From positions 62,001 through 126,000 of the forward strand of contig UQGG01000001.1 of assembly GCA_900540475.1 (NCBI GenBank): a DNA stretch of 64,000 nucleotides, given 5' to 3'. The number at the start of each line of letters is the position of its first letter. Position 1 is the first letter of the stretch. The notes under the pieces were generated by a model. That model worked only from the letters and a program-made list of their open reading frames with translations. It was not told the origin of the DNA and ran no database searches. The translations under genes and the position numbers were made by a program. Positions 1 through 6,074 of this stretch are shown here, one piece after another. This DNA comes from an uncultured Robinsoniella sp. (GTDB lineage Bacteria > Bacillota > Clostridia > Lachnospirales > Lachnospiraceae).

Positions 1-2
1 AT

Positions 3-77
3 ATCGATTACTGTGATATTATTTATAGTGAAATGAGAGGACAGCCGTCAGAAAAAATAGAGATTGAGTTTTTGTAA
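3..77 (+). CDS. C-terminal end of an unidentified protein (cut by window edge)
   Basis: An open frame runs in from the left edge and stops at TAA 75-77, giving 24 residues ending in KIEIEFL. A strong hairpin terminator starts 4 bases after the stop, which supports a real gene end here. The fragment is too short to assign to a family. The only other support is its position, with no competing gene on the other strand. Confidence 0.5.
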   Translation: MDYCDIIYSEMRGQPSEKIEIEFL

Positions 78-80
78 AAA

Positions 81-118
81 AGCTGCAATCGGATTCCAGT
101 GATTGCAGCTGGCTTTAA
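81..118 (+). terminator. Rho-independent terminator after the left-edge gene
   Basis: Perfect 10-bp inverted repeat: AGCTGCAATC at 81-90 and GATTGCAGCT at 101-110, with a 10-base loop, followed by a short T-containing run. It begins 4 bases after the stop codon at 75-77. The A-run before it means it could also act on minus-strand transcription coming from the HTH gene that ends at 179. Confidence 0.7.
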
Positions 119-178
119 CTCCTTTGTGATGCATTGCGGCAAATTATGGTTGAACATATGACTGAACGCAAACACGCT

Positions 179-757
179 CTAGAGAGCAAACAATCCATGA
201 TTGCTGCAGCAGATGTAGAATTTCCCGCTCCTGATTTTTGGAATGCGAAGCTCGGCATTTTGTTCCGGATATAATTTGATTAACTGAAGCCGGTCACAGG
301 TGACATAGGCGGCAAAGGTCAGGTAGTGTTCTCTGGTCATGGGATGATTCAGGGTGATATAAGATTCATCATCTATGTCCGCTGCCGTTATTTTATGGTG
401 CGCATCGACCGCCTTTACTTTAAGGGGCTCCAATTTTCGTCCGCAGCAGGAAAGCTCTGCTTTAGCCGTACTTGTCAGAACATTTCCGCAAGTCGGGCAC
501 AGATAAAACTTTACTCTTTTCATATTTCCTCCATCTGTATGGTTCGGGTCTAAATCGCCCTGTAATATTTTTTCTATATTGACCCCTAATATATGGGACA
601 ATTCACTAAGCAGTGATACATCGGGGCATCCAAGCCCTCTCTCCCACTTGGAGATGGTCTTGTCACTGATATTCATAGCATCCGCAATTTCCTTTTGCGT
701 CATATGCTTTTCTTTTCGCAGTTCCAATATCAGCAGTCCCACTTTATTACAATCCAT
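179..757 (-). CDS. HTH regulator fused to a desulfoferrodoxin/superoxide reductase-like domain
   Basis: 192-residue two-domain protein. Residues about 5-60 form a Cro/C1-type helix-turn-helix (MTQKEIADAMNISDKTISKW). Residues about 80-190 match desulfoferrodoxin: C87-x2-C90 and C104-C105 fit the desulforedoxin Fe(Cys)4 site, and H120/H121, H138 and H144 (HPM-x3-HY), then C183-x3-H187 (CSNHG), fit the His4Cys catalytic iron of superoxide reductase. All expected ligands appear present. The ATG at 757 is preferred: AGGAGG lies 8 bases upstream, whereas the GTG at 766 overlaps that site. Plausible roles are a redox or iron-sensing regulator, or a reductase carrying a DNA-binding head. The gene lies 49 bases downstream of the PD-(D/E)XK-like gene on the same strand, so the two may be co-transcribed. 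The stop TAG runs into an AGCGTGTTTG sequence shared with the repeat family described below. Confidence 0.85.
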   Translation of the reverse strand: MDCNKVGLLILELRKEKHMTQKEIADAMNISDKTISKWERGLGCPDVSLLSELSHILGVNIEKILQGDLDPNHTDGGNMKRVKFYLCPTCGNVLTSTAKAELSCCGRKLEPLKVKAVDAHHKITAADIDDESYITLNHPMTREHYLTFAAYVTCDRLQLIKLYPEQNAELRIPKIRSGKFYICCSNHGLFAL

Positions 758-806
758 TTTATTCACCTCCTGTAATCAGCATAAGCCACCGGGAAACATA
801 TTGCAA

Positions 807-1559
807 TCAACGCTCCGTAGAGTAGGTGTACAATTTTCCCGCTTTTCCCGTTCTTTGAACAGCTTCTAAGTAATAGAGTACATTCAATGCCAGCTGTGCC
901 TTGGATAGAGACAGCTTAGAAGCAGATTTAAAGTCTTTGGATGTAAAATTGGGTTTCAGTCCAGGGGGAATCAGTTTGTAATAATCTTCCGGACTGTCTA
1001 TGAAGATTTCATCTGTTAAACCAATGGGTATCCGTTCACAGCGTGAAGATCCTTTTTTCTTATCCTGGCTCCACCCGTCCAGATAGCGGTACTCTTCGAT
1101 CTCGATCATGGCAATGGTCAGCTTAATTCTGGGATTTTTAAGGAGTTCCTTAATTTTGTACAACTCATGGAAGATGTCGTAATAACTGCCGCGTCTGGGG
1201 CTTTTCCTGGGCGGTGAAACCTCTCCTGTCGTCTTATCGACCCACAGAAGCCATTTGGTGCTGGCGATTGGGTATACGATACGCACATCACAGACCTTGG
1301 TAAATACCTCCAGTTTTTTCCGAAGTTTGTTAAAATTCTGGGTTTGTATCTCAATAATCTCCCGTTCCGACATAATATCCGCTACATAAGACTCCACCCG
1401 TACTTCTTGGTGTTCTATTCGGGGTTCATAGTATTCTTTTAATACTGCATGGAGTGTTTTTTCTGACAGTGTCCCGATGCCGTTGAAGTTTTTGCTGCCA
1501 TATCGAATCTTTTGACAGGCATTTAAAAAGCGCTGTTGTTTGTTTTCCAGGTTATTCAT
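807..1559 (-). CDS. Uncharacterised protein with a PD-(D/E)XK nuclease-like core
   Basis: 250 residues, no signal peptide or membrane segment. Residues 36-75 read like a PD-(D/E)XK core: an acidic helix (E42, E45), a strand with D61 (YVADIM), then E70-x-Q72 (IIEIQTQ) followed by basic residues K78 and K81-82. That order is what restriction-endonuclease-fold proteins show, but substrate and activity cannot be read from it. The C-terminal 60 residues resemble a small helical domain (SKDFKSASKLSLSKAQLAL), possibly DNA-binding. The ATG at 1559 has only a weak AAGGA about 15 bases upstream. A degenerate 12-bp tandem repeat lies just upstream (1591-1675). The HTH-superoxide reductase gene follows on the same strand. 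I do not recognise a named family with certainty. Confidence 0.75.
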   Translation of the reverse strand: MNNLENKQQRFLNACQKIRYGSKNFNGIGTLSEKTLHAVLKEYYEPRIEHQEVRVESYVADIMSEREIIEIQTQNFNKLRKKLEVFTKVCDVRIVYPIASTKWLLWVDKTTGEVSPPRKSPRRGSYYDIFHELYKIKELLKNPRIKLTIAMIEIEEYRYLDGWSQDKKKGSSRCERIPIGLTDEIFIDSPEDYYKLIPPGLKPNFTSKDFKSASKLSLSKAQLALNVLYYLEAVQRTGKAGKLYTYSTER

Positions 1560-1590
1560 AATCTTATTTATCTGTCCTTGTCTTTAAAAT

Positions 1591-1685
1591 TTCTATTTGA
1601 GTTTCTATCTTCGTTTCTATTTGAGTTTCTATATTTGTGCTTCTATTGTATTTCTATTTGTGCTTCTATTTGTGTTTTTATTTAT
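1591..1685. repeat. Degenerate 12-bp tandem repeat in the 340-bp gap 1560-1899
   Basis: About seven head-to-tail units of the pattern TTCTATTTGAGT, with variants ending TTCGT and TTGTGC, beginning near 1591, 1603, 1615, 1627, 1641, 1652 and 1664. Units vary from 11 to 14 bases, so the array does not keep a reading frame. On the minus strand part of it reads IETQIETK, but that frame has a stop at 1654-1656, no start codon, and ends at 1564. The rest of the 340-bp gap is AT-rich, with a small hairpin at 1821-1841 (ACAACC/GGTTGT); nothing else recognisable. Confidence 0.8.
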
Positions 1686-1899
1686 AATCCTTGTATATCT
1701 CATATACTCTATAAGCATACAACAGTGCAGCAGGTATTGTAAATAGTAAATGAAACAGAATACAACGTTATAGAAAATAAAAACGACAAGGATAATAGAA
1801 AATAATGAAAAAAAGATGTCACAACCAGCAGCCGGGGTTGTCTAATTAAGTGTAACGAGTGAAAAGGCATATTTTATGCAATGATCAAGGAGGATAAGA

Positions 1900-2583
1900 A
1901 TGAACAATAAGGTAATTTTAGAGTTTTTAACACTGCTGCAGAAGCATAATTCTTTAGAGTGGATGCAGGAAAATAAGAAACTCTACCAGGAAGCAAAAGG
2001 AGAATTTGAAAGTTTAATCGGAGAAATGATTGTTAGGATTTCGGCATATGACGAATCAGTGGCGTGGCTAAGTGCAAAAGACCTGGTTTTCCGTTTAAAC
2101 CGGGATACCCGATTCAGTAAGGATAAATCCCCTTACAACCCTTCTTTCCGGGCACATATTTCATCGGCGGGGCGTCTCCCCATTCCGGCGGGGTATTTTA
2201 TCTGTATTAAGCCAGGGGAATCCATACTTGGCGGCGGTGTCTTCGCCACGCAGTTCCCGGATGCCACCACCATGGTACGGGACTATCTGACGGGGCACGG
2301 TGAAGCATTTATGGATATGATTAACAGCCAGGATTTTCAGGAGAATTTCGAAGTACTTGGGGAAAAGCTGAAAAATGTGCCGAGGGGTTATGACAAAGAC
2401 CATCCCCTTGCTGAATTCCTGAAGCATAAATCCTGGGATCTGGAATATGCCATCCGTGATGCACAGTTTGAAGATGTGGATGGATTTTTAGATCTGTCCG
2501 TGGACATCTTCCATAAAATGAAGCCTTTTAATGATTATTTAAATCAGGCGCTGGCTTCATTTACCATGCCTCAGAGGCCGTAA
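1900..2583 (+). CDS. DUF2461 family protein
   Basis: 227 residues, a normal full length for the DUF2461/TIGR02453 family, whose biochemical role is unknown. Recognised by the N-terminal FLTLLQKHNSLEWMQENK segment, by FRLNRDTRFSKDKSPY around residues 65-80 and by the glycine-rich GGGVF segment that follows. No transmembrane or secretion signal is seen, so it is probably cytoplasmic. An AAGGAGG site lies 7 bases before the ATG. It stands alone on the plus strand, so it should have its own promoter in the AT-rich upstream gap, but no convincing -35/-10 pair was found. No terminator is obvious; a palindromic repeat lies 87 bases downstream. Confidence 0.9.
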   Translation: MNNKVILEFLTLLQKHNSLEWMQENKKLYQEAKGEFESLIGEMIVRISAYDESVAWLSAKDLVFRLNRDTRFSKDKSPYNPSFRAHISSAGRLPIPAGYFICIKPGESILGGGVFATQFPDATTMVRDYLTGHGEAFMDMINSQDFQENFEVLGEKLKNVPRGYDKDHPLAEFLKHKSWDLEYAIRDAQFEDVDGFLDLSVDIFHKMKPFNDYLNQALASFTMPQRP

Positions 2584-2669
2584 CTACTGTTCAGACTGTG
2601 CCGTGCACCTGGCTGTTGGGTGCTGTAGGGTATAAAGTGAAAGGGATGGCATTCGGATATCGCCTCTTA

Positions 2670-2755
2670 GAGCGTGTTTGAAATTCATTCCTGCCATCTG
2701 CACGCCCCACAAACTGCGACGCACAGCTGTCAGAAAGCAATTTTAAAATACGCTC
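2670..2755. repeat. GAGCG-ended palindromic repeat, copy 1
   Basis: An 86-bp imperfect palindrome. The left end GAGCGTGTTTGAAATT is matched by the reverse complement of the right end (GAGCGTATTTTAAAATT). Inside, ATTCCTGCCATCTGCACG pairs imperfectly with GCACAGCTGTCAGAAAGC. Related copies lie at 39553-39724 and 40601-40707. The size and terminal inverted repeats suit a REP or MITE-like element. No target duplication is evident. It occupies the middle of the 363-bp gap between the DUF2461 and Fe-S protein genes; the rest of that gap holds the promoter and dyad at 2862-2900. Confidence 0.75.
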
Positions 2756-2861
2756 TGGCAGACAGAGACTTTGAATAGGCAGCTACAGTTACTATGTATA
2801 CCCAAAGGGTGTGGGAAGTAACAGAACATTTAAATAATTAAAAAAATGTCCCGGAAGTAGT

Positions 2862-2900
2862 TTGACAATAGAAATATTTTATTTTAAAATACTTCTATTG
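2862..2900 (+). promoter_or_regulatory. Promoter embedded in a 35-bp dyad, upstream of the Fe-S protein gene
   Basis: A -35 TTGACA (2862-2867) and a -10 TAAAAT (2885-2890) are separated by 17 bases. A near-perfect dyad covers 2866-2900: two 17-base arms (left CAATAGAAATATTTTAT) around a single central base at 2883, with two mismatches. It covers the spacer, the whole -10 and the first transcribed bases, as expected of an operator where repressor and polymerase exclude each other. The start codon is about 57 bases after the -10. The identity of the regulator is unknown. Confidence 0.6.
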
Positions 2901-2946
2901 CAATAAGAAATGAAACAGGTGTAATATACTGAGAAAGCGTGGAAAA

Positions 2947-4218
2947 ATGGGACATATTACTTCAAAAGAAGCCTATAAAAATCTGGAGGAGCGAATAAAC
3001 TGGTTTACTCAGGGCGCTCCTGCTTCCCAAACACTGTACAAAATCCTGGAGGTTTTGTATTCGGAAAAAGAAGCAAAATGGATCTCGCTGCTGCCGGTGC
3101 GGCCGTTTACGGCTAAAAAGGCGGCACAGATCTGGGGGACGACCGAATTAAAAGCAGAAAAGGTACTGGATCACCTTTGTGAGAAAGCCTTGCTGGTTGA
3201 TTCCTTTCACAATGGACAGAGAAAATTTGTAATGCCGCCGCCTATGGCTGGATTTTTTGAATTTGCCCTGATGAGGACCAGAGGGGATATTGATCAGAAA
3301 TATTTAAGCGAACTGTATTATCAGTACATGAATGTGGAGGAGGATTTTGTAAAAGACCTCTTCTATGCTACCGAGACCAGACTGGGACGGGTATTTGTAC
3401 AGGAACCGGTTTTGTCTACTGAAAACACCCTCCATATCCTGGATCATGAGCGGGCAAGTCATATTGTGGAAGAGGCGGAATATATTGGGCTTGGCACCTG
3501 CTACTGCCGGCACAAGATGTACCATGCGGGGCATCCCTGTGAAATTGATGCCCCCTGGGATGTCTGTCTGACTTTTGGAAATGTGGCACGTTCCCTTGCA
3601 GAACACGGCGGACATGCTAGGCTGATCTCCAAAGAAGAGGCATACGATGCGCTGGAACGCTCTTATGCGTCCAATCTGGTACAGATCGGTGAAAATGTAA
3701 GGGAAGATCCAATGTTCATCTGCAATTGCTGTGGATGCTGCTGTGAGGCCTTACAGGCGGCAAGGAAGTTCAGCCCCATGCAGCCTGTGGCAACTACAAA
3801 TTTCATTCCTGAGATAGCCAAAGATAAATGTATCTCCTGCGGCAAGTGTGCAAAGGTCTGTCCTATCCTGGCAATTAAGATGGAGGACAAGAATGCGGTC
3901 ATTGATACAGATATCTGCCTCGGCTGCGGTGTGTGCGCCGGAAACTGCCCCACAAAAGCCATTGAAATGAAACGCCGGGCGGTACAGATTATTACCCCGG
4001 TAAACAGTACCCATCGGTTTGTACTGCAGGCAATCGAAAAAGGAACCCTTCAGAATCTGATTTTCGATAATCACGCCTTTGCAAACCACAGAGCGATGGC
4101 AGCGGTCTTCGGAACTATTTTAAAACTTCCGCCGGTGAAGCAGATGCTGGCAAGCAAACAGATGAAATCCATTTATCTGGATAAACTGCTGTCCATGAAA
4201 AAGAAAAAGGCAGAATAA
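2947..4218 (+). CDS. Winged-helix-like, cysteine-rich 4Fe-4S protein with C-terminal 2[4Fe-4S] ferredoxin domain
   Basis: 423 residues. Residues about 25-95 look like a winged-helix segment (FTAKKAAQIWGTTELKAEKV). A middle region has a Cys cluster at C185, C187, C198 and C207 and a dense CNCCGCCC run at 259-266. Residues 290-342 are a bacterial-type 2[4Fe-4S] ferredoxin (CISCGKCAKVCP and CLGCGVCAGNCP). The protein is cytosolic, with no membrane segment. Proteins of this type are annotated only as 4Fe-4S binding proteins; the partner is unknown. A redox-sensing or electron-transfer role is inference. The ribosome site is weak (GGA close to the ATG), and no better in-frame start is visible. The gene is monocistronic, with its own promoter and a terminator at 4263-4310. 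Confidence 0.85.
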   Translation: MGHITSKEAYKNLEERINWFTQGAPASQTLYKILEVLYSEKEAKWISLLPVRPFTAKKAAQIWGTTELKAEKVLDHLCEKALLVDSFHNGQRKFVMPPPMAGFFEFALMRTRGDIDQKYLSELYYQYMNVEEDFVKDLFYATETRLGRVFVQEPVLSTENTLHILDHERASHIVEEAEYIGLGTCYCRHKMYHAGHPCEIDAPWDVCLTFGNVARSLAEHGGHARLISKEEAYDALERSYASNLVQIGENVREDPMFICNCCGCCCEALQAARKFSPMQPVATTNFIPEIAKDKCISCGKCAKVCPILAIKMEDKNAVIDTDICLGCGVCAGNCPTKAIEMKRRAVQIITPVNSTHRFVLQAIEKGTLQNLIFDNHAFANHRAMAAVFGTILKLPPVKQMLASKQMKSIYLDKLLSMKKKKAE

Positions 4219-4261
4219 GCCTTTCGTGATGATCTGAGATAGCAGCATGAAAACAGGCACC

Positions 4262-4310
4262 AAAAAGGGAGCAATCCGCATGTGGTTCATACAGCGGATT
4301 GCTCCCTTTT
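4262..4310. terminator. Bidirectional terminator between convergent genes
   Basis: A 17-bp stem: AAAAGGGAGCAATCCGC at 4263-4279 pairs with GCGGATTGCTCCCTTTT at 4294-4310, loop of 14. T-runs occur on the 3' side in both directions. It lies between the Fe-S protein gene (plus) and the RNase J gene (minus), so it probably ends both transcripts. Confidence 0.9.
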
Positions 4311-4373
4311 CAAATAATCATAATGATCCGATTATAACATCCAGGTGAAGAATTCTGAAACTTGTTCTAATGT

Positions 4374-6041
4374 CTATACTTCCATTATGATTGGAAGTAT
4401 CATCGGCGATCTTTTTATTTTTTTCCACAGGAAATCTCCAAGATCATCCCGGAGTGCTGACTTAATCTTTCCCCAGTCTGTTATTTTCTTCTTGTTACAG
4501 CGTTCCAGCGTATCAGCGGCAAGGCTGCGCAGCTGGGACATTAATTCCTCGGATTCCCGTACATATACAAATCCTCTGGAGATGATATCCGGTCCAGCCA
4601 GAACCTGGTTTGTGTCTTTTTCCAGCGTAACGGTAACCACCATAATGCCATTTTCAGACAAGCTCTGTCTGTCGTGCATGACGATATTCCCCACATCACC
4701 AATGCCTAATCCGTCAACCATGATGCCTCTGGCCGGAACCTGTCCGATGACAGTTGCCTTTTCTTCGGAAAGTGCCAGCACATTGCCGGATTCAATCAGA
4801 AATGTATTTTCTTTTGGAATGCCAAGTGCCTGTGCCAGATTTGCCTGTGCAGCCCGGTAGCGGTACTCTCCATGCATTGGCACCGCATATTTTGGATGAA
4901 CCAGGGAATAGATCAGTTTGATTTCTTCCTGGCAGGCATGTCCCGATACATGGGTATCCTGGAAGATCACATTGGCACCTTTCATGGATAATTCATTAAT
5001 AATTTTAGAAACGGCCTTTTCATTTCCGGGGATTGGCGTTGAACTTAAAATAATCGCATCCCCAGGTTTTACCGATACTTTTTTGTGCGTGGAATCTGCA
5101 ATACGGGACAGAGCCGCCATGGATTCTCCCTGGCTTCCGGTTGTGATTAAAACCAGCTTTTCATCGGGATAGTTCTTCATAAGGTCGATATCGATCAGTG
5201 TATTCTTTGGAATTTTCACATACCCCAGATCCGAAGCGATCCGGATTACGTTCAGCATACTGCGGCCCTGCAGGATTACTTTCCGTCCGAATTTATATGC
5301 CGTGTTAATAATCTGCTGCACCCTGTCGATATTGGAAGCAAAGGTGGCAACGAAGATGCGGTGTGACTTATTTTCCTCAAACAGCGTGTCAAATGTCTTC
5401 GCAACCTTGATCTCAGACGGGGTAAAGCCCGGGCGCAAAGCGTTGGTACTGTCACACATTAGTGCAAGCACACCTTTTTTACCCAGGGCACCCAGACGCT
5501 GCAGGTCAATGGCATCTCCAAATAACGGTGTATAGTCGATCTTAAAGTCACCGGTATGCACAATGATACCTGCTGGTGAATAGATTGCCAGTGCGCTGGC
5601 ATCGGCAATGCTGTGATTCGTTTTGATAAATTCAATCCGGAATGATCCCAGAGTGATAATGCCGCCGTGTTTTACCACTTTCCGGCGGGTGTTTTTCATT
5701 AAATGCGCCTCTTCCAGCTTATGTTCGATTAATCCCATTGTAAGCTGGGTTGCGTAAATCGGTATATTGATCTGGGGCAGGATATATGGCAGAGCCCCAA
5801 TATGGTCTTCGTGACCATGAGTAATAACAAATCCCTTTACTTTATCCTTGTTCTCGATTAGATAAGTGACATCCGGAATTACTTTGTCAATGCCAAGCAT
5901 TTCTTCATCCGGAAACGAAATTCCGCAGTCTACGACGATGATACTGTCCTCGTATTCAAATGCGGTAATATTCATACCTATTTTATCAAAGCCTCCCAGC
6001 GGGATAATTTTTACGCTGCCTGTATTTGTATTTTTTTTCAA
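4374..6041 (-). CDS. rnj: Ribonuclease J
   Basis: 555 residues, the normal length of the beta-CASP metallo-beta-lactamase RNases of Firmicutes. These are 5'-to-3' exonucleases and endonucleases that mature rRNA and degrade mRNA. The zinc motif is HGHEDH at 75-80, followed by IGALPYILP. Later beta-CASP signatures include MCDSTNALRPGFTPSE and the C-terminal MHGEYRY. The start is TTG at 6041, with AGGAGG 6 bases upstream and no closer ATG. It lies 33 bases after the hybrid kinase gene on the same strand. The paralogue number (J1 or J2) cannot be decided from one copy. Confidence 0.95.
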   Translation of the reverse strand: MKKNTNTGSVKIIPLGGFDKIGMNITAFEYEDSIIVVDCGISFPDEEMLGIDKVIPDVTYLIENKDKVKGFVITHGHEDHIGALPYILPQINIPIYATQLTMGLIEHKLEEAHLMKNTRRKVVKHGGIITLGSFRIEFIKTNHSIADASALAIYSPAGIIVHTGDFKIDYTPLFGDAIDLQRLGALGKKGVLALMCDSTNALRPGFTPSEIKVAKTFDTLFEENKSHRIFVATFASNIDRVQQIINTAYKFGRKVILQGRSMLNVIRIASDLGYVKIPKNTLIDIDLMKNYPDEKLVLITTGSQGESMAALSRIADSTHKKVSVKPGDAIILSSTPIPGNEKAVSKIINELSMKGANVIFQDTHVSGHACQEEIKLIYSLVHPKYAVPMHGEYRYRAAQANLAQALGIPKENTFLIESGNVLALSEEKATVIGQVPARGIMVDGLGIGDVGNIVMHDRQSLSENGIMVVTVTLEKDTNQVLAGPDIISRGFVYVRESEELMSQLRSLAADTLERCNKKKITDWGKIKSALRDDLGDFLWKKIKRSPMILPIIMEV

Positions 6042-6074
6042 TTGAAACCTCCTAATGTATGCTATTCATATTGT

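Noticed and set aside
1564..1653. Short minus-strand peptide made of IETQ-like repeats
   Set aside because: No start codon, a stop at 1654-1656 and frame changes between units.
1591..1685. CRISPR array
   Set aside because: Units are 11-14 bases, without spacers of uniform size and without cas genes.
4345..4860. 171-residue plus-strand reading frame over RNase J
   Set aside because: It is antisense to a conserved enzyme gene and has no similarity or ribosome site; it is a shadow frame.
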